The position numbers were made by a program, and so were the translations under genes. Below are positions 19,302-37,217 of a DNA stretch of 64,000 nt, one piece after another. The stretch comes from Stenotrophomonas maltophilia. GTDB taxonomy: Bacteria; Pseudomonadota; Gammaproteobacteria; Xanthomonadales; Xanthomonadaceae. The notes below the pieces were generated by a model. It had not been told where the DNA came from, did not search any database, and was given only the letters and a program-made list of their open reading frames with translations. The stretch is from contig WNDS01000005.1 of assembly GCA_009912235.1 (NCBI GenBank), positions 129,001 to 193,000 of the forward strand. The letters run 5' to 3'. Position 1 is the first letter of the stretch; the number at the start of each line of letters is the position of its first letter.

Positions 19302-19335
19302 GCGAACGCTATCCCACGCATAGCGGGATGGCGTT
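19302..19335 (+). terminator. Hairpin after pyrF
   Basis: AACGCTATCCC and GGGATGGCGTT pair at 10 of 11 positions (the mismatch is a possible T-G wobble), enclosing an ACGCATAGC loop, then TTGCGTT follows. It lies about 30 bases after pyrF. Confidence 0.45.
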
Positions 19336-19490
19336 TGCGTTCATGCAGCAGGCGATGACGCCTGCGCCACGACCCTGGCGAACTGTGCGCGGCGTCGCGC
19401 CCGGCGCGCGCTGCGCTCCCTCCAATCGATGCACCGGCACGGACCGCGGCCGTCCGGTGACCTCTCCATCGACAAAGGGACTTCACGATC

Positions 19491-20333
19491 ATGTATCGCA
19501 CCACGGTCTTGTTCATCGGCGGCCTGCTGGCGGCCGGCCATGCCTTCGCCATCGCGGCATTGGCGACACCAACGGCCCATCAGGGCACCCCGCACGAAAC
19601 GCCGCGCATCATCGGCGGCGAGGATGCGCTGCCGGGCGCTTATCCCTTCATGGTGAGCCTGCAGAGCGTGTCGCGGGGCGACAGTGACCATGCCCGGCAT
19701 TTCTGTGGGGGCACCCTCATCTCACCCTCCTGGGTACTGACCGCCGCACACTGCATGCAGGGCGAATCCCCTGCCTCGCTGGCGGTGGTGGGCAGCCAGG
19801 CCACGCTGTCGACGGACGCTTCGCCACGGCCCTCCAACGTGCGCGCCATCCACGTGCACCCGGCCTACGACCGTGGATCGCTCGCCCACGACGTTGCCCT
19901 GGTCCACCTGCGCGAACCGCTGACCGGTGCCACGCCGGTGGCCCTGCGGCTCACTGCCGACGCCAGTTACCTCACGCCCGCCCGCGATTTCACGGTGATC
20001 GGCTGGGGCGACACCGATATCGGCGACGGCCAGGTGTTCCCGACCCGGCTGCAGACCGTGCAGTCCCCGTTCGTGCCGTTCGCGCAGTGCCAGCAGGCCT
20101 ACGCCGGTGAACTGCGCCGCGGCAAGGTCATCTGCGCCGGCCGCGAAGGCATCGACAGCTGCCAGGGTGATTCCGGCGGCCCGCTGCTGCTGCGCGTGCG
20201 CGGGGTCTGGACCCAGTTCGGCATCGTCAGCTGGGGCGAGGGCTGCGCGCCGGCCGGCTACCCGGGCGTGTATGCGTGGGTGGCGGAAAAGCACGCCGTT
20301 GACTTCATCAAGGCGATCTGGCAACAGGAGTAA
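19491..20333 (+). CDS. Secreted trypsin-like serine protease (family S1)
   Basis: 280 residues: signal peptide (about 1-21), short propeptide ending at the activation site RIIGG (39-43), then a chymotrypsin-fold protease. The triad is complete: His87 (TAAHC), Asp134 (HDVALV) and Ser228 (GDSGGP). Asp222, six residues before Ser228, predicts cleavage after Lys/Arg. Cysteine pairs C72-C88 and C224-C252 fit conserved S1 disulfides. S1A proteases of this animal-like type are sporadic in bacteria. It is monocistronic, with an AAAGGGA-type ribosome site. Confidence 0.93.
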   Translation: MYRTTVLFIGGLLAAGHAFAIAALATPTAHQGTPHETPRIIGGEDALPGAYPFMVSLQSVSRGDSDHARHFCGGTLISPSWVLTAAHCMQGESPASLAVVGSQATLSTDASPRPSNVRAIHVHPAYDRGSLAHDVALVHLREPLTGATPVALRLTADASYLTPARDFTVIGWGDTDIGDGQVFPTRLQTVQSPFVPFAQCQQAYAGELRRGKVICAGREGIDSCQGDSGGPLLLRVRGVWTQFGIVSWGEGCAPAGYPGVYAWVAEKHAVDFIKAIWQQE

Positions 20334-20410
20334 AACAGTAAAATCAATAACTTGAACTATATTACGTCATGTGTTGCTTTAAGGTGGATGGCAGCGTACG
20401 ATCGCCGCCA

Positions 20411-20428
20411 TCCGGCCTTCGGGCCGGA
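20411..20428 (+). terminator. UUCG-loop hairpin in the gap after the protease gene
   Basis: TCCGGCC-TTCG-GGCCGGA is a 7-bp stem closed by a very stable TTCG tetraloop. It is 78 bases after the protease stop and has no T tract immediately behind it; a T8 run occurs at about 20498-20505. Confidence 0.4.
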
Positions 20429-20606
20429 CATGCGCCACACCTGTCCACCGGCCTCGCGCCGGCTTGAGGGGCCTGTGATCCTTGTGATCCAGGCTCTTTT
20501 TTTTGGGCCGCCGGTACGCCCGGCGCGTGCCCATGCCGTTACCGCCATGCTTGCCGCTGTCACCGTTCAGGCCGCAAGATGCGGTCCGGTCCGGGGAGTC
20601 CAAAGC

Positions 20607-21560
20607 ATGAACGTGCAGGTACGGCGAAGTTACCAGCGACATTGGGGCATGGGCCTGCTGCTGTTGCTGGCAGTGGCCGGCTGCCGCCGCGAGGGCGTTG
20701 ATCCGGGCGTGGCCCCGGCCGAACCGGTGGCCGCCGTACAGGCCATGGCCGAACGCCTGGCCGAGGACGACCTGGTCGGCTACGCCCGGCTGTCGGTGCC
20801 GCCGGCGCAGTACGCCCGCTTGCAGCAGGCATGGCTGCAGGGCCACAGCCGCTGGCCGCTGACCGATCTGCCGCTGGATGACCAGCTGCTGCCGATGCTC
20901 GAATCGCTGCGCCGCCCGGATGCGGCCGCCCAGCTGAAGCACAGCTTCGACCGCCAGCTGGCCGGCCAGAACAGCGCGGTGCGCCAGGCCGCGCTGTCGA
21001 TGGGGGCCTTTGGCGTGCAGTACCTGCGCCACCAGAAGGGCCTGACCCCGACCCAGCAGACTCACTACATCCAGCTGATCGAAAGCCTGAGCCGCTGGGC
21101 CCAGGCCGCGCCGCTGAGTGACCGGGCGCGCGCCCGCAGCAGCATCAGCGCGCTGGTGGCCGCCGCCGGCAAGGTGCAGGTGAAGGACGAAGACAGCCTC
21201 AGCGCCGCCGGCCTGGAAGGCAGCCTGCAGCAGCTGGCGCCGTTCCTGCATACGCTCAAGGCGGTGCTGGCCAGCTACGGGCTGGGCGTGGAGGAGGCGC
21301 TGCGCAGCCTGCGTGGCGAGGTGCTGTCGCTGCAGGGCGACAATGCCCTAGTGCGCCTGCAGTACGAGCTGGCCGGTGACACGCTGACCGTGCAGGTGCC
21401 GCTGAGCCGCCGCGAGGGCCACTGGTACCTCACCCGCACCCTGGCCCATACTGACGCCCTGCTGCGCAAGGCCGCTGCGGCCGAAGCTGAATCAGCAGGT
21501 GCTGCGAATCCCGCCCCCGCGGAGGCGGGGGAGGTGACGCCGCCGCCGGCTACGCCATAA
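20607..21560 (+). CDS. Lipoprotein of unknown function upstream of plsB
   Basis: 317 residues. A lipobox-like LLAVAGC (Cys26) follows a positively charged start. The body is helical (Gln/Leu/Ala-rich), and an Ala/Pro-rich tail ends at the stop TAA. No catalytic motif is visible. The plsB ATG overlaps its stop codon by one base (TAATG), so it is probably translated together with plsB and may have a link to the cell envelope. I used the ATG at 20607 preceded by GGGGAG; a second ATG at 20649 would place only ten residues before the lipobox. Confidence 0.7.
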   Translation: MNVQVRRSYQRHWGMGLLLLLAVAGCRREGVDPGVAPAEPVAAVQAMAERLAEDDLVGYARLSVPPAQYARLQQAWLQGHSRWPLTDLPLDDQLLPMLESLRRPDAAAQLKHSFDRQLAGQNSAVRQAALSMGAFGVQYLRHQKGLTPTQQTHYIQLIESLSRWAQAAPLSDRARARSSISALVAAAGKVQVKDEDSLSAAGLEGSLQQLAPFLHTLKAVLASYGLGVEEALRSLRGEVLSLQGDNALVRLQYELAGDTLTVQVPLSRREGHWYLTRTLAHTDALLRKAAAAEAESAGAANPAPAEAGEVTPPPATP

Positions 21561-24193
21561 TGACCACGATGTCGAAACAGAACCCGCTGCCGTTCCCCGG
21601 CGAAGAAAACCCGACCGCGCCCGTCGATCCGGCGCAGGCCACTCCTCCGACCGGTACGGGCACCCCCCCGTCGGCGCCGCCGCCCGTGCGCGCCCAGGGC
21701 CGCCGTCCGCTGTGGGCACGCCTGCTCGGCCGCCTGGTGGAACCGTGGCTGGCGCTGAAGATCGAGCCGGAGGACCCGGGCCAGTACAACGATGGCCGCC
21801 CGGTCATCTACGTGCTGGAGGACTACGGCCTGTCCAACGCGCTGATCCTGGACAAGGCCTGCCGCGAGGCGGGGCTGCCCTCGCCGCTGGTGCCGCTGGC
21901 GCCGGACCCGACCGCGCGCAAGCGTGCCTACGTGGCGCTGTCGCGGCGCAGTTCCAGCAATTCGCTGATTCCCGAGCAGCGCGGCGCCAAGACCCATTCC
22001 GATTCGCTGGCCAAGGTGCTGCAGGCCCATCGCGTGCGCGACGAGCTGGACGTGCACCTGGTGCCGGTGTCGATCTTCGTCGGCCGCGCGCCGGACAAGC
22101 AGAGCGGCTGGTTCGCCGTGCTGTTCTCGGAAAACTGGGCGCTGGTGGGCCGCTTCCGCCGCCTGCTGGCGGTGCTGCTGAACGGGCGCAGCACCATCGT
22201 GCGCTTCGCCCCGCCCATTTCGCTGCGTTCGACCATCAACGAGGGCCTGGACCCGGAACGCACGGTGCGCAAGCTGCAGCGCGTGCTGCGCGCGCACTTC
22301 CGCCGCATCCGTGAATCGGTGATCGGCCCTGACCTGTCCACCCGCCGCCTGCTGGTGGACCAGGTGCTGGCCGCCGAACCGGTGCGCGAGGCGATCGCCG
22401 CCCAAGCCAAGCGCGACAACTCCAAGCCGGCCGATGCCTGGAAGAAGGCGCACGCCTACGCCTGGGAAATCGCCGCGGACTATTCCAGCCCGGTGGTGCG
22501 CTCGGCCAGCTTCATGCTCAGCCACGTGTGGAACCGCATCTACGCCGGCGTGCTGGTGCACCACCTGGACAAGTTCAAGGCCGCCGCGCCGGGCCATGAA
22601 GTGGTCTACGTGCCCAGCCACCGCAGCCACATGGACTACCTGCTGCTGTCCTACCTGCTGTACGACCGTGGCATCGTGCCGCCGCACATCGTGGCCGGCA
22701 TCAACCTGAACCTGCCGGTGGTCGGCACCCTGCTGCGCAAGGGCGGTGCGTTCTTCATCCGCCGCTCGATCCGCGGCAACGCGCTGTATTCGGCAGTGCT
22801 GAGCGAATACGTGGCGCAGCTGGTGGCCGGTGGCTATTCCATCGAATACTTCGTCGAAGGCGGCCGCTCGCGTACCGGGCGCCTGCTGCAGCCCAAGGGC
22901 GGCATGATCTCGATGACCCTGCGCGCGTTCCTGCGCCAGCCGCGCAAGCCGGTGCTGTTCCAGCCCATCTACATCGGCTACGAGAAGCTGATGGAAGGCG
23001 GCAGCTACCTGGACGAACTGTCCGGGCGGCCGAAGGAGAAGGAATCGATCTGGTCGCTGCTGTGGGGCATTCCCAAGGTGCTCAAGCAGAACTACGGCCA
23101 GGTGGTGGTGAACTTCGGCGAGCCCATCGCGCTGAACGACGTGCTGGCCGAGAAGGCGCCGGAGTGGGACGGCCAGGCGGTGTCCGAGGACGAAAAGCCC
23201 AGCTGGCTGTCCGGCACGGTCGATACGCTGGCCGAACGCATCCAGGTGCGCATCAACGGCGCAGCCGACGTCAACCCGATCAACCTGTTGGTCTTGGCGC
23301 TGCTGTCCACGCCCAAGCACGCCATGGGCGAAGTCGACCTGATCGCGCAGATCGAACTGTGCAAGACGCTGCTGCAGGAGATGCCGTACTCCGGCCGCGT
23401 GACGGTGACCCCGCACAGCCCCGAGCGCATCATCGCCCACGCCGAGGAGATCAACGTCCTCACCCGCATCAAGCACCCGCTGGGCGATGTGCTCAGCGTC
23501 AGCGGCGATACCGCGGTGCTGCTGAGCTACTTCCGCAACAACGTGGTGCACCTGTTCACCGCCTCCTCGTGGGTGGCCTGCTGCTTCCAGAACAACCGCC
23601 GCATGAGCCGCGCCGGCCTGGTCCGGCTGGGCCGCACCGTGTACCCGTTCCTGCAGGCCGAACTGTTCCTGCCGTGGAGCGAGGACGAGTTCGCCCAGCG
23701 CATCGAGCAGACCATCGACGTGTTCATCCGCGAAGGGCTGCTGCAGCAGGTCAACGACGATGACGGCGGCATGCTGACCCGCAACACCGGGCAGACCGAC
23801 GAAGTATTCCGCCTGCGTGCCATCGGCCATTCGCTACAGCAGGCCTTCGAGCGCTACTACATCGCCATTTCGGTGCTGGTGAAGAACGGCCCGGGCACGC
23901 TGGGTGCGGCCGAACTGGAAAGCCTGTGCCAGCAGGCCGCGCAGCGCCTGAGCCTGCTGTATGCGCCGGCCGCGCCGGAGTTCTTCGACAAGGCGCTGTT
24001 CCGTGGCTTCATCCAGAAGCTGCGCGAGCTGCGCCTGGTCTGGCCGGACGAGAACAGCAAGCTGATGTTCGACGAGCGCCTGGACAGCTGGGCCAAGGAC
24101 GCCAAGTTCATTCTCGGCCGCGAACTGCGCCACACCATCGAGCGGGTCAGCCCCGAAGCGGCCAAGCCGGACGAGCCTGCGCTGCAGGAGTGA
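21560..24193 (+). CDS. plsB: Glycerol-3-phosphate 1-O-acyltransferase
   Basis: 877 residues, as expected for PlsB. The acyltransferase block HRSHMDYLLLSY (HX4D, at about residue 354) is followed by GAFFIRRS and FVEGGRSRTGRL, and then PIYIGYEKLMEGGSY. It transfers an acyl chain from acyl-ACP or acyl-CoA to sn-glycerol-3-phosphate at the inner membrane, the first step in phospholipid synthesis. The first 45 residues are Pro/Thr-rich and not conserved. Confidence 0.96.
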   Translation: MTTMSKQNPLPFPGEENPTAPVDPAQATPPTGTGTPPSAPPPVRAQGRRPLWARLLGRLVEPWLALKIEPEDPGQYNDGRPVIYVLEDYGLSNALILDKACREAGLPSPLVPLAPDPTARKRAYVALSRRSSSNSLIPEQRGAKTHSDSLAKVLQAHRVRDELDVHLVPVSIFVGRAPDKQSGWFAVLFSENWALVGRFRRLLAVLLNGRSTIVRFAPPISLRSTINEGLDPERTVRKLQRVLRAHFRRIRESVIGPDLSTRRLLVDQVLAAEPVREAIAAQAKRDNSKPADAWKKAHAYAWEIAADYSSPVVRSASFMLSHVWNRIYAGVLVHHLDKFKAAAPGHEVVYVPSHRSHMDYLLLSYLLYDRGIVPPHIVAGINLNLPVVGTLLRKGGAFFIRRSIRGNALYSAVLSEYVAQLVAGGYSIEYFVEGGRSRTGRLLQPKGGMISMTLRAFLRQPRKPVLFQPIYIGYEKLMEGGSYLDELSGRPKEKESIWSLLWGIPKVLKQNYGQVVVNFGEPIALNDVLAEKAPEWDGQAVSEDEKPSWLSGTVDTLAERIQVRINGAADVNPINLLVLALLSTPKHAMGEVDLIAQIELCKTLLQEMPYSGRVTVTPHSPERIIAHAEEINVLTRIKHPLGDVLSVSGDTAVLLSYFRNNVVHLFTASSWVACCFQNNRRMSRAGLVRLGRTVYPFLQAELFLPWSEDEFAQRIEQTIDVFIREGLLQQVNDDDGGMLTRNTGQTDEVFRLRAIGHSLQQAFERYYIAISVLVKNGPGTLGAAELESLCQQAAQRLSLLYAPAAPEFFDKALFRGFIQKLRELRLVWPDENSKLMFDERLDSWAKDAKFILGRELRHTIERVSPEAAKPDEPALQE

Positions 24194-24195
24194 AG

Positions 24196-24284
24196 GTAGC
24201 GCCGGGCCATGTCCGGCGAATGGCATGCCAACCAAGGTTGGCATCCACCGGGGGCGAAGCAGTAGATCCACGCCATGCGTGGAT
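24196..24284. repeat. Cluster of three GTAG/GTGG palindromes after plsB
   Basis: A GTAGCGCCGGGC-type element at 24196-24218 is followed by an inverted GTGG-headed element with a TGCCAACC/GGTTGGCA stem at about 24225-24250. A third element (24262-24284, GTAGATCCACGC type) follows on the plus strand. The three stems differ in sequence. They fill the gap between the convergent plsB and ydcH-like genes. Confidence 0.7.
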
Positions 24285-24294
24285 GGGCCACCGG

Positions 24295-24498
24295 TCAGGC
24301 CGGCTCGTCGGGAATCTGCAGGCTTTCCAGCTTGGTGATGCAGTCCTTCAGCTGCAGCTTGCGCCGCTTCAGGCGCTTGGCTTCCAGCTCGTCATTGCCG
24401 TTGGCCGCCATGCGCGCGATCTGCTCCTCCAGCGCACGGTGTTCGCTGCGAAGGGCAGCGAGGCGGTCGGTGATCTCGGCAGGCGAATAGGTCTCCAC
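24295..24498 (-). CDS. YdcH-family small coiled-coil protein (DUF465)
   Basis: 67 residues starting from GTG (V/METYSPAEITDRLAAL). The sequence LRSEHRALEEQIARM...LKRRKLQLKDCITKLE is the charged helical hairpin typical of the DUF465/YdcH family. Function is unknown. It lies divergent from ttcA, 88 bases away. Confidence 0.82.
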   Translation of the reverse strand: METYSPAEITDRLAALRSEHRALEEQIARMAANGNDELEAKRLKRRKLQLKDCITKLESLQIPDEPA

Positions 24499-24586
24499 AG
24501 CTACCGAGCATACACAAGCCGGATGACTGCCGGGAGAGGGCGATGGCGACCCGGCCCCGGCCGGCCCGAGCCGCTAGAATGGGGGG

Positions 24587-25450
24587 ATGAGCGCCGTGCT
24601 GCCCCTGCCCGACCCTGTTGCGCGTTCCCGTCGCGATCCGCGCCTGGGGGATGCCCTGCGCCGGCAGGTCGGCCAGGCCATTGCCGACTACGGCATGATC
24701 GAGGCCGGCGACAAGGTCATGGTCTGCCTGTCCGGCGGCAAGGACAGCTACACCCTGCTGGACCTGCTGCTGCAGCTGCAGAAGAAGGCGCCGGTGCCGT
24801 TCGAACTGGCGGCGGTGAACCTGGACCAGAAGCAGCTGGGCTTTCCCGCCCACGTGCTGCCGGACTACCTCGGCGCGCGCGGCGTGCCGTACCAGATCAT
24901 CGAACAGGACACCTATTCGGTGGTCACCCGGGTCATCCCCGAAGGCCGCACGATGTGTTCGCTGTGCTCGCGCCTGCGCCGTGGCGCGCTGTACCACCAT
25001 GCCAAGGTGCACGGCTTCACCAAGATCGCGCTGGGCCACCACCGCGACGACATGGTCGCCACCCTGTTCATGAATCTGTTCCACCATGCCCGACTGGCCG
25101 CCATACCGCCCAAGCTGCGCAGCGATGATGGCCAGCACGTGGTGATCCGCCCGCTGGCCTACGTGCGCGAGCGCGATATCATCGCCTACGCCGGCCAACG
25201 CGATTTCCCGATCATCCCGTGCACGCTGTGCGGCAGCCAGGACACCCTGCAGCGGCGCCAGGTCGGGCAGATGCTGCAGCAGTGGGACGCCGACCACCCC
25301 GGCCGCATCGACCAGATCGCGCGGGCCATGGCCGACGTGCAGCCCTCGCAGCTGGCCGACGCCACCCTGTTCGATTTCAAGGCACTGGCCGCCCGCCCCC
25401 CGGCGGACCGGCCCGGTGCCGACGCAGCCCCCGAGACGCCCGCCCCGTAA
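24587..25450 (+). CDS. ttcA: tRNA 2-thiocytidine(32) synthetase
   Basis: 287 residues. The PP-loop SGGKDS (about 49-54) activates C32 of tRNA, and two CxxC motifs (CSLC at about 125 and CTLC at about 212) bind the Fe-S cluster, as in characterised Ttc[11 protein letters not shown] is also present. The C-terminal 20 residues are Pro/Ala-rich and variable. It is followed at 36 bases by rdgC on the same strand. Confidence 0.95.
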   Translation: MSAVLPLPDPVARSRRDPRLGDALRRQVGQAIADYGMIEAGDKVMVCLSGGKDSYTLLDLLLQLQKKAPVPFELAAVNLDQKQLGFPAHVLPDYLGARGVPYQIIEQDTYSVVTRVIPEGRTMCSLCSRLRRGALYHHAKVHGFTKIALGHHRDDMVATLFMNLFHHARLAAIPPKLRSDDGQHVVIRPLAYVRERDIIAYAGQRDFPIIPCTLCGSQDTLQRRQVGQMLQQWDADHPGRIDQIARAMADVQPSQLADATLFDFKALAARPPADRPGADAAPETPAP

Positions 25451-25486
25451 GGCGGGTCGCCCTTCCTCTTTGCCATCCGGAATTCC

Positions 25487-26392
25487 ATGTTCTTTCGCAA
25501 CCTGACGTTCTTCCGTTTCCCGACCAGCACCGATTTCTCCGAAGTGGACACCCTGCTGCCGCACGCCGTGCTCAAGCCGGTGGGCGCGCTGGAAATGAAC
25601 TCGCGCGGCTTCATCTCGCCGTTCGGCCGCGAAGAGAAGGAAACGCTGTCCCATCGCATCGCCGAGCACCTGTGGCTGACCGTGGGTGGCGAAGACAAGA
25701 TCCTGCCGGCGGCGGTGGTCAACGACCTGCTCGAGCGCAAGCTGGAAGATATCGAGGAGAAGGAAGGCCGCCGCCCCGGTGGCCGCGAGCGCAAGCGCAT
25801 GAAGGACGACCTGCTGCATGAACTGCTGCCGCGCGCCTTCGTGAAGTCCTCGCGCAACGATGCCTTCATCGACCTGCAGCACGGCTACGTGGCGGTGGAC
25901 ACCTCCAGCCGCAAGACCGGCGAATACTTCATGTCCGACATCCGCGGCCTGCTGGGCAGCTTCCCGGCCATGCCGTTGAACGCCGAAGTCGCCCCGCGCT
26001 CGATCCTGACCGGCTGGATCGCCGGCGAGCCGCTGCCGACCGGCCTGAGCCTGGGCGAAGAGTGCGAGATGAAGGACCCGGTGGAAGGCGGCGCGGTAGT
26101 CAAGTGCCAGCACCAGGAACTGCGCTGCGACGAGATCGACAAGCACCTGGACGCCGGCAAGCAGGTGACCAAGCTGGCGCTGGTGTTCGAGGACAACCTG
26201 TCCTTCGTGATCGGCGACGACCTGATCGTGCGCAAGCTGAAGTTCCTCGACGGCGCACTGGACCAGCTGGAGCACGCCGACGAAGACGGCCGCCGCGCCG
26301 AGTTCGACGCCCGTTTCGCCCTGCAGAGCGCCGAGATCCGCCGGCTGTTCCTGCTGCTGGAAGAGGCCTTCAAGCTCAGCAAGGCTGACTGA
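25487..26392 (+). CDS. rdgC: Recombination-associated protein RdgC
   Basis: 301 residues, full length. MFFRNLTFFRF at the start, ALEMNSRGFISPFGR and LLHELLPRAFVKSSR are characteristic. RdgC forms a DNA-encircling ring dimer that restrains RecA. It follows ttcA closely and may be cotranscribed. Confidence 0.96.
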   Translation: MFFRNLTFFRFPTSTDFSEVDTLLPHAVLKPVGALEMNSRGFISPFGREEKETLSHRIAEHLWLTVGGEDKILPAAVVNDLLERKLEDIEEKEGRRPGGRERKRMKDDLLHELLPRAFVKSSRNDAFIDLQHGYVAVDTSSRKTGEYFMSDIRGLLGSFPAMPLNAEVAPRSILTGWIAGEPLPTGLSLGEECEMKDPVEGGAVVKCQHQELRCDEIDKHLDAGKQVTKLALVFEDNLSFVIGDDLIVRKLKFLDGALDQLEHADEDGRRAEFDARFALQSAEIRRLFLLLEEAFKLSKAD

Positions 26393-26451
26393 ACAGGCTG
26401 CCAGCCGGCCGCCGGTCATCCAGCGGCCGGCAGCAGCGCTATGCTGGGAGC

Positions 26452-27231
26452 ATGAGCCGCCTGCTGCGCCGCCTGATCGCCCCGACCCCGCCGTCCACCG
26501 TGCAGAGCGACACCGTGCGCCTGCGCCTGGACGATGCCGAGATCGAGGTGCTGCGCGTGCGCGACCCGCGTGCACGGCGCATCAAGCTGGGCGTGGATGA
26601 GCGCGGCGCGCGGCTGACCCTGCCGCCGCGCGCCAGCCTGCTGATGGGCGAGCGGTTCCTGGAACAGCACCGCGACTGGCTGGCCACCCAGCTGCGCCAT
26701 TACCAGTCGCACGACCTGCCGGCCACGCTGGTGCCCGGCGAGGCCGGGGTGTTGCCGCTGCGCGGTGAGCTGCTGCCGCTGCGCTGGCGGGAAGGCCGCT
26801 ACGCGCGGCTGGAGGTCGATGCCGAAGGCGCGTGCCTGCAGTGGCCCGCGCGTGCCGGCGATGCCACCCTGCGCCGCCTGCTGCGCGAGTTCTACGAAGC
26901 CCAGACCCGCGCCGACATCGGCCAGTGGCTGCCGCGCTACCTGCCGGGCCTGCCGCGTGCGCCCAGCCGCATCCGCCTGAAGGTGATGTCCTCGCAGTGG
27001 GGCTCGCTGGCCCCCGACGGCAGCATGGCGCTGGACCTGGCACTGGTACTCGGCCGCCCGGCCGCCTTCGAGTACGTGCTGGTGCACGAGCTCTGCCACC
27101 TGATCCAGGCCAACCACTCGCCTGCGTTCTGGCAGGAAGTGGAGCAGCGCTTCCCGGCGTGGCGCGAACAGCGCGATTACTTCCAGGTGGAAGGCCGCCG
27201 ATTGAAGGCCATGCTTCGGCAGCTGCTGTAG
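26452..27231 (+). CDS. YgjP-like metallopeptidase (DUF45, WLM/SprT-like)
   Basis: 259 residues. The C-terminal half has VLVHELCHLIQANHSPAFW: a gluzincin-type HEXXH with a third ligand His in the NHSPxFW segment, typical of the M48-related YgjP family. SSQWGSLAPDGSMALDLAL is the second family hallmark. No signal peptide is visible, so it is cytoplasmic. Substrate is unknown. Its TAG stop lies inside a 12-bp-arm hairpin (27222-27250). Confidence 0.88.
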   Translation: MSRLLRRLIAPTPPSTVQSDTVRLRLDDAEIEVLRVRDPRARRIKLGVDERGARLTLPPRASLLMGERFLEQHRDWLATQLRHYQSHDLPATLVPGEAGVLPLRGELLPLRWREGRYARLEVDAEGACLQWPARAGDATLRRLLREFYEAQTRADIGQWLPRYLPGLPRAPSRIRLKVMSSQWGSLAPDGSMALDLALVLGRPAAFEYVLVHELCHLIQANHSPAFWQEVEQRFPAWREQRDYFQVEGRRLKAMLRQLL

Positions 27232-27250
27232 CGCGCAGGCGCTGCAGCAG
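27222..27250 (+). terminator. Hairpin spanning the ygjP-like stop codon
   Basis: CTGCTGTAGCGC and GCGCTGCAGCAG pair at 11 of 12 positions (the mismatch is a T-G wobble) with loop GCAG. The stop TAG lies within the 5' arm. Confidence 0.4.
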
Positions 27251-27360
27251 TAGCCCACGCAGTCTTCCCCTACCCCGCCTTCGGCGCGCCCCTTCAGCAG
27301 AAGCCGCTTTCCACCAAATTGTGGCCGCATCCGAGCGTGCGCAGCACGCGACCCGCTCCC

Positions 27361-27640
27361 GCTCTTCTTTCTTCCGTGGTGGCACGCGCACCCTCCGAGG
27401 CCGGGCGGGGTGGGTTGCGCAGGGGCGTGAGCCGCATGGATGCGGCGACCGAGCTTACAGGGGCGAGGGCGCTTTGCTTGCGAAGCACTGCTTCGCGAGC
27501 GACCGAACGCACAGCCGCCAGCGGCTGGGCCGGGCCCCGGAGGGGGACTTGCAGCGTCCCCTGCGCGGCCCATCCCGCCCGGCCACGTCCAGGAACCCGC
27601 CACCACCACCACGAGGGGCTCAGCCGTTGGCCGATATCCC
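27361..27640. repeat. Composite intergenic cassette A: pyrimidine tract, long-armed palindrome, conserved tail
   Basis: The gap between the convergent ygjP-like and MGS-like genes holds no gene. It contains GCTCTTCTTTCTTCCGTGG (27361-27379), then arms 27399-27425 and 27558-27584. These 27-base arms pair with only three wobble-type mismatches. The arms enclose a core with a CCGCATGGATGCGG hairpin and GCGACCGAGCTTACAGGG. About 80 further bases, including a GCGAAG/CTTCGC hairpin, interrupt the core before GGGACTTGCAGCGTCCCC. A conserved CACGAGGGGCTCAGCCGTTGG tail-like segment (about 27611-27630) abuts the stop of the MGS-like gene. A homologous cassette lies at 60663-60900. Confidence 0.65.
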
Positions 27641-27642
27641 CA

Positions 27643-28506
27643 TCACCCCGCCCGCAGCGCCGCCGCCGCCCAGCGTGCCGCCACCCGCGACGCAGTGATG
27701 CACACCGCCTGGTCGGTCACCGTCGTCACCGCCCGCTCCAGCAGCTGGATATCCGCCTCGTGCTGGCGCGCCACATGCGGGTCCTCGAAGAAGATCGCGC
27801 GCTCGCAACGGCCTTCCAGCACCCGGTCGGCAATCTGTGCATCGCCGCCCATCGGGCCGCTCTGGTAGCGCGTCACCCACGGCGTATCGCTGGGCTAGCC
27901 GCGGTTCCATGCCAGTTCGTTCAAGCGCTGGCTGGTGGTGCCGGTGGCCACCCGCTCGCCGAAGCGGGCCAGTACGTCGAAGTGCTCGTCGGCGAAGGCC
28001 AGCATCGCCGGCTTCATCGCATCGTGGGCGATCAGCGCCAGCGTCTGCTGGCCGAACGCATGCAGGTCATCGGCGCCCGCATCGGCGGCCAGGCCGGCAT
28101 GCACCCGCTCGTTCTCCACCCAGTCGCGCGCGCTGGCCACGGTGGAAATGAACGGCTTGCCGTGGATCACGCACTGGCGCTTGAGCGCCGTCGCTTCCGG
28201 GAACACCGACGAAGGATCGACCGGGTCGATCAGGTACACCGCGCCATCGAGCGTGCGTTCCGGTCCCATGCCCACCACCTCGGCCACCAGCTTCATCAGC
28301 CCGCCCTGGCGCCCGTAGGGGTAGCGCAGCCGCTGCAGGCTCGGGTCCAGCGTCGCATGCCGCTCGATCGCATCGAAGGTGCGGCCAACCACGTGCAGGT
28401 GGATGTACAGTTCGCGCAGGCCGTGCTGGCTGGCACGCAGCCAGCGGAACGACGCGGCGTTGCCATCGTGGTGGTGCAGGCGGTTGGCGGCCAGGCCGAG
28501 GCGCAT
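27643..28506 (-). pseudogene. Two-domain methylglyoxal-synthase-like protein with an in-frame TAG
   Basis: The C-terminal half is a recognisable methylglyoxal synthase: ALIAHDAMK, ATGTTSQRLNEL, SGPMGGDAQIADRVLEG (with the catalytic-type GGD) and AIFFEDP. The N-terminal half (about 60-135) is a second, degenerate MGS-like fold, with GRQGGLMKLVAEVVG where GGD would be and AVYLIDPVDPSS in place of the phosphate-site DP segment. A TAG at 27895-27897 interrupts the frame in the C-terminal domain (WNRG-stop-PSDTPWV), and the same frame continues to 27643. Methylglyoxal synthase converts dihydroxyacetone phosphate to methylglyoxal. I chose the ATG at 28506 (MRLGLAANRL). Confidence 0.7.
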
Positions 28507-28668
28507 GGGGGTTTCCAGGCAGGAAGGGAGCACGCAGTGTACGGCGCTGCCAGCGGCTCGGCAGGGTTGCAACAATCCTCATTGCGCTCCAGCAGCCGGG
28601 CGCTAGCGTGGGATCGGCGTCCCGCTTTGATGGGCGCCATGTTCCATGCGACAGGAGGAGTACGCCGC

Positions 28669-37217
<8,549 letters not shown>

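Noticed and set aside
21275..23830. 851-codon minus-strand frame opposite plsB
   Set aside because: Antisense shadow of a conserved enzyme gene; low-complexity composition and no start signal or domain.
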